A DNA stretch of 64,000 nucleotides from JABMMZ01 sp044357345 (GTDB taxonomy: Bacteria; Bacteroidota; Bacteroidia; NS11-12g; UBA955): assembly GCA_044357345.1 (NCBI GenBank), contig JBIKPR010000004.1, positions 1-64,000 of the forward strand. The letters run 5' to 3'. The position numbers and the translations under genes were made by a program. Numbering within the stretch: position 1 is the first letter of the stretch; every line of letters starts with the position of its first letter. Shown in pieces: positions 51,779 through 61,152 of this stretch. The notes under the pieces are model-generated. The model had not been told where the DNA came from, did no database searches, and saw only the letters and a program-made list of their open reading frames with translations.

Positions 51779-53773
51779 ATGCAAAAAAATCTCACTTACC
51801 TACTTTTGTTCCTTTCACTTTTGCTGGCTTTTCAAAAAGCGGATGCAGCCTGTTTTTGGAAAAACCGAAATCCATATTTTTATTCATGGGACAGTTGCAA
51901 CACCAACACTAAAAAAGCAAGCTTAAATGCATATGTTTCTTTTCAATACAATACATCTTGTTTTAAATACACCTGGAAGGTGAATGGCAACGTAGTGAAT
52001 GGGACCAATATAATGCAAAAAACAGTTACCCAAAATGGCACCTACACAATTACCTTAACCGTTAGAGATACCTGCAACAATTGCGATACAACATTCACCA
52101 GTTCAAGAACAATTTCTTGCTTAACTAAATGCAATTGGAAAGCTAAAAACCTTTCTATACTAGGCGGTGATTCTTGCAGCCAGTACCCCTATAAACCAAG
52201 TATCATGGTTCACTTATATGGTTCTACCTCCTGCGCTAAATACACTTGGAAAGTCAATGGCAACTTTGTAAGCAATGGCAGAATTTTGAATTACAAAGCA
52301 ACTCAAAATGGCACCTATAATTTAAGTGTAAATGTTAGAGATACCTGCAACAATTGCGACACAACTTACACCAAGTCGATTACAATTACTTGTGCTACTA
52401 ATTGCAATTGGAAAGGCAAAAACGCAACTTTAAGTATTTATGATTCTTGCTTGTATTTTAACAAACCTAACTTTATAAGTGGTATTTACTTTCAAAACAC
52501 CAGTACCCCTTGTATGAAGTATACATGGAAAGTAAACGGAACAACAATACACACTGGAACCAACACCTATATTAGCTATTTCCCGAAACAAAACGGCACT
52601 TACAATGTCACCGTAAACGTTAGAGACACCTGCAACAATTGCGACACGACTTATACCAAATCGGTTACCGTTACCTGTGCAGGCAATTGCAATTGGAAGT
52701 CGCGCAACTTGTCTTTGTCTGCAAAAGATTCGTGCAACAGGAATACCAAAAGTTCATACATTACAAGCTTCATTACCATTTCAAATAACAGCTGTTTAAA
52801 ATACCTTTGGAAGGTTAATGGTGTCGTTAAAAGCAACAGTTATTATTTTAATTATCCTGTTTATGCCAATGGACAATATACTGTTTGCTTAACGCTAACA
52901 GATACCTGCTTAAAATGCGACACAAGCATTTGTTTTACTAAAACAATCTCTTGCCTTTCATCCTGCAATTGGAAATCGCGGAACCCATATACCTATGCAT
53001 GGGATTCTTGCAAAGGGAACAACAGTAAATTGAATGCCTACGTAAGCTTTAATTACAACCGTGCATCTTGTTTTAAATATTCATGGAAAGTTAATGGCAA
53101 ATCAGCGGGCAGTGGAAATATTATGTCTTACCCTATAACACAAAATGGAACCTATTCAATTTGTGTTAAAGCACTCGATACCTGTAACAATTGTGACACC
53201 ACTATATGCTTTAGTAAAACCATCAGTTGTTTCAGCACCTGCAATTGGAAGAGTCGCATTACAGCCAATAATTATTACGACAGTTGCAATGGTGTTGGTT
53301 ATGCCAATTCGCTCAACGCTTATGTGGCCATGAACCAGAACTACAATACTTCCTGCTACAAATACCGCTGGACCGTCAATGGTGCTTATGTGGGCAACAA
53401 GAACTATTTCCACACACCAATTTACCTCAATGGCGTCTACAATGTTTGTGTTAAAATTACCGACACATGCACAAAATGTGATACAACAATATGCTCACGC
53501 CGCTTGGTGAATTGCAACAATTTGGGTTTGAAAAACAACACACTAAATGCAGTTAAAATCTATCCTAACCCTGCAAACAACAAAATCAATATCGAATCTA
53601 CCCAAGCTTCAGAATACACTGAAATTTTGAGTGTCGAGGGTAAAGCCGTATGGACCGGAAAACTAGAAGAAGGCATCAATAATATTGTTACCGATCAATG
53701 GGCTAGAGGCATTTACATCGTAAGAGTGAAAACAGTTTCTGGAATAAGCAATTATAAAATCATCTTGGAATAA
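51779..53773 (+). CDS. Six-repeat cysteine-rich secreted protein with type A T9SS domain
   Basis: A 664-residue secreted protein: signal peptide (about 1-23, QKADA); six tandem repeats of about 92 residues; and a type A T9SS C-terminal domain (last ~75, VKIYPNPANNKINIES to SNYKIILE). Each repeat opens CNWK (CFWK in the first), has DSC about 12 residues on, then KYTWKVNG, QNGTY, and closes VRDTCNNCDTTYT with another Cys before the next repeat. The layout suggests PKD-like beta domains each held by several disulfides. Repeats are very rich in Asn and Thr. It has a terminator downstream and is divergent from the DUF1549 operon. Confidence 0.88.
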   Translation: MQKNLTYLLLFLSLLLAFQKADAACFWKNRNPYFYSWDSCNTNTKKASLNAYVSFQYNTSCFKYTWKVNGNVVNGTNIMQKTVTQNGTYTITLTVRDTCNNCDTTFTSSRTISCLTKCNWKAKNLSILGGDSCSQYPYKPSIMVHLYGSTSCAKYTWKVNGNFVSNGRILNYKATQNGTYNLSVNVRDTCNNCDTTYTKSITITCATNCNWKGKNATLSIYDSCLYFNKPNFISGIYFQNTSTPCMKYTWKVNGTTIHTGTNTYISYFPKQNGTYNVTVNVRDTCNNCDTTYTKSVTVTCAGNCNWKSRNLSLSAKDSCNRNTKSSYITSFITISNNSCLKYLWKVNGVVKSNSYYFNYPVYANGQYTVCLTLTDTCLKCDTSICFTKTISCLSSCNWKSRNPYTYAWDSCKGNNSKLNAYVSFNYNRASCFKYSWKVNGKSAGSGNIMSYPITQNGTYSICVKALDTCNNCDTTICFSKTISCFSTCNWKSRITANNYYDSCNGVGYANSLNAYVAMNQNYNTSCYKYRWTVNGAYVGNKNYFHTPIYLNGVYNVCVKITDTCTKCDTTICSRRLVNCNNLGLKNNTLNAVKIYPNPANNKINIESTQASEYTEILSVEGKAVWTGKLEEGINNIVTDQWARGIYIVRVKTVSGISNYKIILE

Positions 53774-53790
53774 TTAAAATTAAAAAACAC

Positions 53791-53822
53791 AAAAAAGGAG
53801 CAGTGAAAACTGCTCCTTTTTT
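53791..53822. terminator. Bidirectional terminator between the repeat protein and the E1 fusion gene
   Basis: A perfect 8-bp stem GGAGCAGT/ACTGCTCC (53797-53804, 53809-53816) with a GAAA tetraloop, flanked by A6 on one side and T6 on the other, so it can serve both convergent genes. Confidence 0.9.
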
Positions 53823-53837
53823 ATTGGTAAATATTTT

Positions 53838-55883
53838 TTAACTGTACAGCAATTCTTCTATTGCCTTAGATACTTTGTCTGCGTTAGGCAACATCTCTTT
53901 TTCCAAACCAATATTCAATGGTATTGCTGGCAAATTGGCTGCTCCTATGGTTTCAACCGGCGCATCCAAATATCTAAAGCAATTCTTTTGTATACGTCCA
54001 GCGATGGCTTCTGCAAAAGAGTTCTTTAAAGTCTCTTCTGTTAGAACCATTACTTTTCCGTGTCTTTTAGCCGCTGCATAGATGGCCACATCGTCGCATG
54101 GATTCAAGGTTCTTAAATCCAAAATCTCAACATTGCCTTCAAATTGCTTTGATGCATTTAATGCCCAATGCACACCCATTCCATACGTAATAATGGCCAT
54201 CGATTCTCCATACTTCAAAGCGTCTGCTGAGGCTTCTTGCACGATGCGTGCTTTGCCCAAAGGAACCACGTAATCTTCTGATGGCTCTGGACATTTAGCC
54301 GCATCAGTTCCAGGAACCTTACTCCAATACAAGCCTTTGTGTTCAAACATCACAACAGGATTTGGATCGTAAAATGCAGCTTTCAACAAACCTTTCATAT
54401 CGGCGGCATTGCTTGGGTATACAACCTTAATGCCTTTTATTTGCAAAATGCTGCTTTCAACCGTTCCGGAGTGGTAAGGACCACCACCACCATAAGCACC
54501 TGTTGGTATTCTAATTAATGACTGTACTGGAAATTTACCATTCGATAAATAGCAGCTTTTAGAAAGTTCTTCAACCAATTGGTTAATGCCCGGCCATATG
54601 TAATCGGCAAACTGTATTTCTACAATTGGCTTGCAACCAACAGCACTCATTCCGGCGGTTGAACCAACAATATAAGCCTCTTGAATTGGGGTATTAAACA
54701 CCCTGTCTTTTCCATATTTTTTAGCTAAAGTGGCAGCTTCTCTGAACACTCCACCCAAGCGCATACCAACGTCTTGTCCATACAACAAGGCTTCTGGATG
54801 TTTCTTTAGTATTTCATCGCAGGCAAACAAAGCAGCATCAACCATAACGATTGATTCTCTGCCCTCTGGCGCGCGTGTTCCTTGTTCTTCTGTGATAGGA
54901 CTTGGGGCAAATTCATGCAAATACAAGGTTTCTGGCGCTGGGTCAGCAGCCGCAACTGCGCGGGCAAAACTGTCATCAATAAACACCCTTGCGTCTTTTT
55001 GAATTTGGTCTAAACTCGATTCAGAAACCGCCAAGTCTAGTAATACATTTCTTAGTTTTGGAAACGGATCGTCTTTCATATCGATTTCCAAATCGTCTCT
55101 ATACCATTCGCTTCTTACGCCACTGGTGTGGTGACCGAGTAAAGGCACCTTGGCATGAAGCAACATAGGTTTTCTGTTTTTACGCACCCAGTCTAGGGCA
55201 GACTTCATGTCTTCATAGCTTTCAACAAAATCACTTCCTTCGGTGCGTGCGCGTTTTAGCCCTTTGAAACCGGCGGCAAACTCATACGCATCCATGGCAC
55301 GCATTTCGTCGCCACTCGCTGAAATCCCCCAATCGTTGTCTTGCACCAAATACAAAATTGGCAGTTCTTTTAAAACAGCCATTTGCAAAGCTTCACTTAC
55401 CTCACCTTCGGTCATACTGCCGTCGCCGATACTGCATAAAACAATTGGGTTTTCTGAAGTGGTAATTAAGTTTTGCGATTCCTTGTATTTGATTGCATGT
55501 GCCATACCAGTAGCAGGAATGGCTTGCATCCCCGTCGCACTGCTTTGATGGGGCATGGTAGGCATATTGTCGCGTTTCAAAGAAGGATGCGAATAGTATG
55601 ACCGTCCACCTGAAAAAGGATCATCTGCCTTGGCCAACAATTGCAACATCAATTCGTAAGGTTCCATACCCATTGACAAAAGCAAGCTCTCATCGCGGTA
55701 ATACGGCGCTGCATAATCTATTGATTTCAATAAAAACCCACAAGCAATTTGAATGGCTTCATGACCTTTACTGGTTGAATGCACATATTTTGTAATCGGC
55801 CTATTTTCATCGTATACATCAGCCATTGCTCTGGCTTTGCACATGAGGGTATAAGCCTCTAATAATGTTTCTTTGGTTACCAT
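53838..55883 (-). CDS. Fused 2-oxoacid dehydrogenase E1 alpha/beta (branched-chain or pyruvate type)
   Basis: Thiamine-diphosphate-dependent decarboxylase component of a 2-oxoacid dehydrogenase complex. About 681 residues from MVTKETLLEAY (a TTG at 55919 could add 12). The alpha half (to about 335) has the TPP/Mg motif GDGSMTEGEVSEA...DNDWGIS. The beta half (from about 355) has ALLYGQDVGMRLGGVF, the IQFADYIWPGINQ block, and DLRTLNPCDDVAIYAA. The alpha-beta fusion is typical for Bacteroidota. E2 and E3 genes are not in the window, so the substrate is not settled. Confidence 0.9.
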   Translation of the reverse strand: MVTKETLLEAYTLMCKARAMADVYDENRPITKYVHSTSKGHEAIQIACGFLLKSIDYAAPYYRDESLLLSMGMEPYELMLQLLAKADDPFSGGRSYYSHPSLKRDNMPTMPHQSSATGMQAIPATGMAHAIKYKESQNLITTSENPIVLCSIGDGSMTEGEVSEALQMAVLKELPILYLVQDNDWGISASGDEMRAMDAYEFAAGFKGLKRARTEGSDFVESYEDMKSALDWVRKNRKPMLLHAKVPLLGHHTSGVRSEWYRDDLEIDMKDDPFPKLRNVLLDLAVSESSLDQIQKDARVFIDDSFARAVAAADPAPETLYLHEFAPSPITEEQGTRAPEGRESIVMVDAALFACDEILKKHPEALLYGQDVGMRLGGVFREAATLAKKYGKDRVFNTPIQEAYIVGSTAGMSAVGCKPIVEIQFADYIWPGINQLVEELSKSCYLSNGKFPVQSLIRIPTGAYGGGGPYHSGTVESSILQIKGIKVVYPSNAADMKGLLKAAFYDPNPVVMFEHKGLYWSKVPGTDAAKCPEPSEDYVVPLGKARIVQEASADALKYGESMAIITYGMGVHWALNASKQFEGNVEILDLRTLNPCDDVAIYAAAKRHGKVMVLTEETLKNSFAEAIAGRIQKNCFRYLDAPVETIGAANLPAIPLNIGLEKEMLPNADKVSKAIEELLYS

Positions 55884-55924
55884 TTCGTGTTCACGCTTAT
55901 CGACTAAAACAATTTGCAATGTTA

Positions 55925-55932
55925 CAAAAATA
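55925..55932 (-). promoter_or_regulatory. Putative -7 box TATTTTTG for the E1 fusion gene
   Basis: Exact TAnnTTTG on the minus strand. It is six bases upstream of the TTG at 55919 and 42 upstream of the ATG at 55883, so either start is possible. Confidence 0.4.
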
Positions 55933-56131
55933 AACCCAAATAAAGCGTCTTTGGGCTTACTTCTTATGGACTTTTAATCATCTTCATGTATATCAAGCTT
56001 AAGAGTTCAATACGATTGTATTAATTTTTAGACCATTGCTCTTAACATTCGTTTAGTAAGTTCAATATCTATATTCAAAACATTGATAGGTATATCCTTA
56101 AAAAATATTCCATTCTGAATTCCCTTTTCTT

Positions 56132-56139
56132 TAATTTTG
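56132..56139 (+). promoter_or_regulatory. Putative -7 box TAATTTTG for the cyclophilin gene
   Basis: Exact TAnnTTTG, 42 bases before the ATG at 56182. Nothing else is recognisable in the roughly 300-base gap to the E1 gene. Confidence 0.5.
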
Positions 56140-56181
56140 CACTCAGAATATCATACAACAAAAAGAACAACAATTTAATTT

Positions 56182-56727
56182 ATGGATTATACCAACAAAG
56201 AAGAAGGTCTATATGCAGAAATGCAGACCAACAAAGGCAGCATCGTGCTGCAATTAGAACATTTAAAAACACCTTTAACCGTTGCCAATTTTGTAGGCTT
56301 GGCTGAGGGAAAAATCCAAAACAAAGTAAAAGACATGGGTGTTCCATATTACGATGGCATTACCTTTCACCGTGTAATCAACGATTTCATGGTACAAGGT
56401 GGCGACCCTTATGGCGATGGCCGTGGCGGACCAGGTTACAGATTCAAAGACGAGTTTCACCCATCATTAATGCACGCTGAACCAGGTGTATTGAGTATGG
56501 CAAATGCTGGTCCTGGAACCAATGGTAGCCAATTCTTCATCACCCACATTCCTACCCCATGGCTGGATGGCAAGCACAGTGTTTTCGGTAAAGTTATTGA
56601 AGGAATGGATGTTGTTGACAGCATCGTTCAAGGCGATAAAATCGAGAAACTCAGCATCGTTAGACACGGCGCTAGCGTAGCTGCTTATGACCCTACCCTT
56701 ATTGCTACAGCATCTGCATTTATGTAA
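56182..56727 (+). CDS. Cyclophilin-type peptidyl-prolyl cis-trans isomerase
   Basis: Catalyses proline isomerisation in protein folding. The 181 residues have a complete cyclophilin core: GITFHRVINDFMVQGGDP (catalytic Arg within FHRV), GYRFKDEFH, VLSMANAGPGTNGSQFFI and HSVFGKVIEGMDVVD. There is no signal peptide, so it is probably cytoplasmic. It is a single gene with its own -7 box and a terminator 20 bases downstream. Confidence 0.94.
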   Translation: MDYTNKEEGLYAEMQTNKGSIVLQLEHLKTPLTVANFVGLAEGKIQNKVKDMGVPYYDGITFHRVINDFMVQGGDPYGDGRGGPGYRFKDEFHPSLMHAEPGVLSMANAGPGTNGSQFFITHIPTPWLDGKHSVFGKVIEGMDVVDSIVQGDKIEKLSIVRHGASVAAYDPTLIATASAFM

Positions 56728-56744
56728 ACTGACATAGTATTTAC

Positions 56745-56777
56745 TAAAAAAGCCCCGAAAATTTTCGAGGCTTTTTT
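56745..56777. terminator. Terminator downstream of the cyclophilin gene
   Basis: AAAAAAGCC...GGCTTTTTT flanks the inner palindrome CGAAAATTTTCG, giving a long stem with one mismatched pair and A/T runs on both sides. It also lies 3' of the convergent gene ending at 56794, so it may act in both directions. Confidence 0.82.
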
Positions 56778-56793
56778 ATTGGGTTAATTTATT

Positions 56794-57357
56794 CTATTTC
56801 ATGGAGGAAATAATCCAAAGTGTGGCAGCCACCAAAATGGTTCCTGCCATAATAAATATTTTGAGTTCTTTGGTCTTGTCGGTATACTCCACACTGTTGC
56901 TGTTCATGGTAATTTGCACCGGCGGAAAGTCATTTACTGGCTTCACATACAAATTATAAACCATCAAAGTCCTCTTTTTCTTGCCTTGCAAAAGGCCCGG
57001 CGACCATTTCGGCATGCTGCTGACTATGCGCTCAAACTCGCTCGACACGATGGCATTGCTGCCCTGTAAATGTGTGTATTCGGATACCGAGCCATCTTTG
57101 TTAACATAGAATGAAAACTTGATGGTCTCGCCTGTAAAATCAAGACTTTGTTCATTGGTTCTTAAATTAAAGCGCGTTTCAATAAACCTAAAAAAATCTT
57201 GATCGCCACCCTCAAAAATCGGTGAACGCGTAATGGTATCTTCCGGTGCAATATAGGTTGAGGTATCCACATTGTTGCGAAACACTTCAACCTGGGCACT
57301 GATTAAAATGCCTTTAAATAATAAAATGGCTAGACCTATTTTCTTTAGCGAAATCAT
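56794..57357 (-). CDS. Protein with a TonB-C-like domain and a C-terminal membrane anchor
   Basis: A 187-residue protein: signal peptide (about 1-21), a domain with PIFEGGDQDFFRFIETRF and FSFYVNKDGSVSEYTHLQG (about 45-150) resembling the C-terminal domain of TonB, and a final membrane segment (IFIMAGTILVAATLWIIS). TonB proper has its membrane anchor at the N-terminus and the domain at the end, so this order is reversed. It starts inside the last bases of the preceding T9SS cargo gene (4-base overlap), so the two are coupled. Confidence 0.68.
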   Translation of the reverse strand: MISLKKIGLAILLFKGILISAQVEVFRNNVDTSTYIAPEDTITRSPIFEGGDQDFFRFIETRFNLRTNEQSLDFTGETIKFSFYVNKDGSVSEYTHLQGSNAIVSSEFERIVSSMPKWSPGLLQGKKKRTLMVYNLYVKPVNDFPPVQITMNSNSVEYTDKTKELKIFIMAGTILVAATLWIISSMK

Positions 57358-60080
57358 TGCTTCACAAACACCTGCGGTTTATGGTTTTGTATGCTCAACA
57401 AATACAAGCCTGCAGGTAAATCGCTTAAGTTCAAGCCTGCCTCTAACAATTCTGAACTGAAGGTATTTTGTATTAACATCAAACCCGTCAAACTGTAAAC
57501 TTTAAATTGCAAACCATCCAAATCCATATCTGACTCAATGTGTAGGTTGTTTTGAGCCGGATTAGGGAACAGCTTCAAGCCTGCTTCATTGTATTGGGTT
57601 TCAATACCACTTGGGTCTATTTGCACCTCCACCAAGGTTGAGTCTTTACAACCATTGCTCAAAGAGGTCATAACCAAACGGATGGTATACTTACCCGTAT
57701 TGGCATATCGATGGGTTACATTGCTGTTATTGCTCGTTGTTCCATCTCCAAAATACCATTTAATGCTCGCGCCAGAACTGTTGATTGGCGATACACGCAC
57801 TTGCTGCCAGGTTAAGACTTCAAATGAAAATCCACTAAATGGCACTGATTTTACCAAAGGTTGAACCGCTGAGATTGGACCAATACAGCCGGCGTATGCT
57901 GGTCGAACAAAATATTTTCTGCCACCGTTTAATGTTGGCGTCTTAAAAGTATTTCCTGATCCTAAGGCAATTGTGGAGGTATCTGCATCAAACCAAAGCA
58001 TGCTTCCCTTTCCTGTGAATTTAGATTTTAAGGTAGCCGGATTTTTTGCACAAATGGTATCTCCCCATACTTTTATAATTGTTGGATAGGTATTTACCAA
58101 GGTGCTAATTTTTATTCTGTTTGGATTGACACAAACAGAGCTTACTGTTTCAATATAATAATCGCTGCTGTTTGATGGCGCAGAGGTATATTGGGTTCCT
58201 GTATACAATAAATTTCCAGATGTTTGTGCGTCATACCAATTGGCTTCACCAAAATCCAAAGCAAAGCCAACGCGGGCTGAATCGCCTTTGCAAATGGTGT
58301 CTGTTAGGATTTTGCTGATGCTAGGATAATCTTCCACAGTAACATTAATTGGAACCCTGGTGCTTCCGCAAACCCCATTAAAGGCATCTGCGTATAAGGT
58401 TTTAATTTCGCGTTTTGTTGGCAAGAAATAGTAGATTTTGCCTGCTTGTATACTGATGCCACCGCTGGCCACATCGAACCACCGCACGGCCAAACTAGAA
58501 CCCACAGTTGCCATTAATGCAATGGCATTTCCAGAGGCTAGACACACCGTGGTATCATTTGACATAATTGGTGCCGTTGGCGCAAAATTAGACCCCACCA
58601 AAGCCCTTACCAATTTCTTAGGATTTAAGGCACAACCATTGTTGACCGCTTGAACATAGAAACTTGTGTCATTGCTCAATACAGGTGTTTGGTATACATT
58701 GCCAGAATAAAAAGGTAAAGGCGCATTTTGATTGGAATACCATTGAATGGTTCCAATATCAGACAAAGCCTTTAAGTTGGCTTTAGAACCTGCGCAAATT
58801 GAATCATTCACCACATTGCAATAACTTGGATAAGCATTTACTTTAATGATAATGGTGCGCAAACCACTAAGACAGCCGTTGTTGTTGGCCCTTAAATAAA
58901 ACGTGTCATTTTGAATTAAAGGAAATTTTAAATACGTTTTGCCCGTAAAAAACGGCGTGCTTGAATTTGGTTTTACCAACCATTCAAACACCACACCAGG
59001 ATCAGCACTAATGGCTGTAAACTGAGCGGTATCGCCTTTACACACATTGGTTGAACCTGAAAAAGTTGGGATATCAGGTTTGAATGACAATGTTTTGATC
59101 GCGGTATCGGAACAACCATAACGCATATCTCCTCTGTAACCGTAAATCGTAGAAATTAACCGAATTTGATAATTTTGCTTGCTGCTGTATTTTATTTTGT
59201 TGTCTATTGAATATTGAGAACCAGAAAAAGTCCCTAAATCCCATAAATGACAGTATATACCAAGGTTGTAACGCGGTTGCACGTAGAAATTGTACATTTT
59301 ACTCCCAGCAAAATTAAATGGTGCGGCATTGGTAAACTTTATAGAATCGTTGATGTTGTAGCAATTGTTTTTAATGCTAAAATCAGTGCCAAAATTATAC
59401 TTCACATGCGGATGTAAAAGTATGTCGCAGTCGAATGGTGAACCTCCAATATTTAAGTTTCTACCGCTATACCACAAACCACTTATTGAACCACAATTTA
59501 AATTTTCTCTAGCCCCATCTCTGCTGGTATAACTATTGGTTACCACACCACAGGTCAAGGTATCCTCATTGGTTTCTACCGTTATAATGTAATTGCTATC
59601 TAAGGTAATTGAAGACCATTTTGCATGCTTTTCAATCACCGTTAAAACGCCTCCACCAAGGGTTGAATCGATGTTCATGGAATCCACGCGCAAAGCTTGA
59701 CCTCTGGGCAAACTGTCCAAACCAGCCTTGTACAACTTGCAATAAATCTTCATTTTTTTGGCCGTTTTAAACGAAGGCAATACAAATGCATAAAATGTAA
59801 AACCTGTTACAGAAAGGGATTTTGGGCACGAGTACAATTGCCCCAATGAACGGCCTTTCCCAACAGTAATTGTCACCAAGCTACTTGCTTTATATCTTGG
59901 ATACTCAATGGTATCTGTAGAACAAGCCGTTGGCTTCTGAATACTTCTTTTGGCATTGCTGGTGTTAATGCCTGCTTTGGCGATATTGTCAGTAATTTTA
60001 ATGTTTACCGGCTGCAACTGTCCGTAGGACAAGGGCGCTAGAACAATTAATAAAAATAAAGTAAAGTAGTTTTTAAGCAT
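57354..60080 (-). CDS. Large secreted protein with Ig/PKD-like repeats and type A T9SS domain
   Basis: About 908 residues from MLKNYFTLFLLIVLAPLSYG (start 60080; the ATG at 60149 would lie inside the glycosyltransferase gene). The N-terminal part is unrecognised (about 30-340). Repeated Ig-like segments of about 80 residues follow, each opening with a cysteine in xxCxGDxAxF or ICAGSKANL and carrying xWY or xWF cores. Near the end is a PKD domain (IKWYFGDGTTSNNSN). The last ~75 residues form a type A T9SS domain (GLKLFPNPAQNNLHIES). It is an outer-surface protein; function not evident. Confidence 0.85.
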   Translation of the reverse strand: MLKNYFTLFLLIVLAPLSYGQLQPVNIKITDNIAKAGINTSNAKRSIQKPTACSTDTIEYPRYKASSLVTITVGKGRSLGQLYSCPKSLSVTGFTFYAFVLPSFKTAKKMKIYCKLYKAGLDSLPRGQALRVDSMNIDSTLGGGVLTVIEKHAKWSSITLDSNYIITVETNEDTLTCGVVTNSYTSRDGARENLNCGSISGLWYSGRNLNIGGSPFDCDILLHPHVKYNFGTDFSIKNNCYNINDSIKFTNAAPFNFAGSKMYNFYVQPRYNLGIYCHLWDLGTFSGSQYSIDNKIKYSSKQNYQIRLISTIYGYRGDMRYGCSDTAIKTLSFKPDIPTFSGSTNVCKGDTAQFTAISADPGVVFEWLVKPNSSTPFFTGKTYLKFPLIQNDTFYLRANNNGCLSGLRTIIIKVNAYPSYCNVVNDSICAGSKANLKALSDIGTIQWYSNQNAPLPFYSGNVYQTPVLSNDTSFYVQAVNNGCALNPKKLVRALVGSNFAPTAPIMSNDTTVCLASGNAIALMATVGSSLAVRWFDVASGGISIQAGKIYYFLPTKREIKTLYADAFNGVCGSTRVPINVTVEDYPSISKILTDTICKGDSARVGFALDFGEANWYDAQTSGNLLYTGTQYTSAPSNSSDYYIETVSSVCVNPNRIKISTLVNTYPTIIKVWGDTICAKNPATLKSKFTGKGSMLWFDADTSTIALGSGNTFKTPTLNGGRKYFVRPAYAGCIGPISAVQPLVKSVPFSGFSFEVLTWQQVRVSPINSSGASIKWYFGDGTTSNNSNVTHRYANTGKYTIRLVMTSLSNGCKDSTLVEVQIDPSGIETQYNEAGLKLFPNPAQNNLHIESDMDLDGLQFKVYSLTGLMLIQNTFSSELLEAGLNLSDLPAGLYLLSIQNHKPQVFVKQ

Positions 60081-60132
60081 AGAAGTTAAATTATTAACGA
60101 ATCTATAATTAAAAAAACAATTTACCAAACTA

Positions 60133-61152
60133 TCAATGTAAAATTTCATTGATGGCGCCCCGAACTTGGTCGTTCGTTATCATTTCTATGCAGGGATTTT
60201 CGGGCTGCACACAATGCATTTGATCGCAAGGATTGCATTTTAAAACATGGTGTATGACTATTGATTTTGGAGACAAGGGATAAAAAATGTCTGGAACCCC
60301 TGGACCGAACAAACCAATCACCGGAATCGCCATAGCCGAGGCTATTTGCAAAGGACCACTTTCATTCCCTAAATAAATTGTGGCCTGCTTACAAAGTGCC
60401 GAAAACTGCGACAGGCTATAGCCTTGGGTAAATGTATAGGACTGAAAATTCAGATCCTTTTTTATGTCTTCAATATCTGCCTCGTCCTCTTGTGTTCCGG
60501 CAAACACTATGTCCAATTGGTACATGTTTTTAAGATAGTCTACCGTTTTGGCAAAGCGTTCTTTCGGCCATTGCCTCAGTTTTTTCCGTGCCCCTGCATG
60601 TACCACAGCAAAGCGTTTGATTTGATTTTCTTCTAAAAACTGATGAACCACTGACTCATCAACTTTGCTGTAATACAAAGGCGTTTGGGGTATTTCAATA
60701 TTTCCTGTTATTGGCCAAACTGTTTCGGCATTCGTTATGGTTTCATGCAGTTGATTTCCTTTGTTGCGCAAACGAACCTCTGCACGAGATGTGCGGTATT
60801 TTACGCCGTAGCGGAATGACTTCCATAAGGATTTCCAAGTGCCCCGCATTTCAATGACCGCATCGTAGGGTTTGTTAAAACCATCAATACTACAAAGCAC
60901 TTCATCAATGCTTGGATCGTTTTCTATTAATGGTTTTACAAACGGTTTACATAAAACCGTTAAGCGTGCTTTTGGAAATCGCTTTTTAATGGCAGCAAAC
61001 ACATGGGCTGAAGCCGCCATATCGCCAATTTCATCCCAACGCAGAACCAAAATTGAGTTTAAAGTTTTTGGATTTTGTTTAAACCAAAAACGATTAGCCA
61101 AGACATTGGCCAAATACAAAACTTGTTCGCTGCTGGGGAATTTTATACGCAT
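60133..61152 (-). CDS. Glycosyltransferase family 9 (heptosyltransferase-like)
   Basis: A 339-residue protein with the GT9 layout: N-terminal LVLRWDEIGDMAASAHVF, the middle VVHAGARKKLRQWPKERFA (donor-site motif) and the C-terminal YLGNESGPLQIASAMAIPV plus LFGPGVPDIFYPL. These enzymes add heptose or other sugars to the LPS core from the cytoplasmic side. The sugar cannot be told from sequence. The C-terminal cysteines (CNPCDQMHC) are frequent in this family. It overlaps the cyclase gene by 10 bases. Confidence 0.88.
   Translation of the reverse strand: MRIKFPSSEQVLYLANVLANRFWFKQNPKTLNSILVLRWDEIGDMAASAHVFAAIKKRFPKARLTVLCKPFVKPLIENDPSIDEVLCSIDGFNKPYDAVIEMRGTWKSLWKSFRYGVKYRTSRAEVRLRNKGNQLHETITNAETVWPITGNIEIPQTPLYYSKVDESVVHQFLEENQIKRFAVVHAGARKKLRQWPKERFAKTVDYLKNMYQLDIVFAGTQEDEADIEDIKKDLNFQSYTFTQGYSLSQFSALCKQATIYLGNESGPLQIASAMAIPVIGLFGPGVPDIFYPLSPKSIVIHHVLKCNPCDQMHCVQPENPCIEMITNDQVRGAINEILH

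Noticed and set aside
51779..53773. Repeated DNA considered as a CRISPR-like array.
   Set aside because: The repeats are about 276 bases, remain in one reading frame and encode a repeated protein domain, so they are coding repeats.
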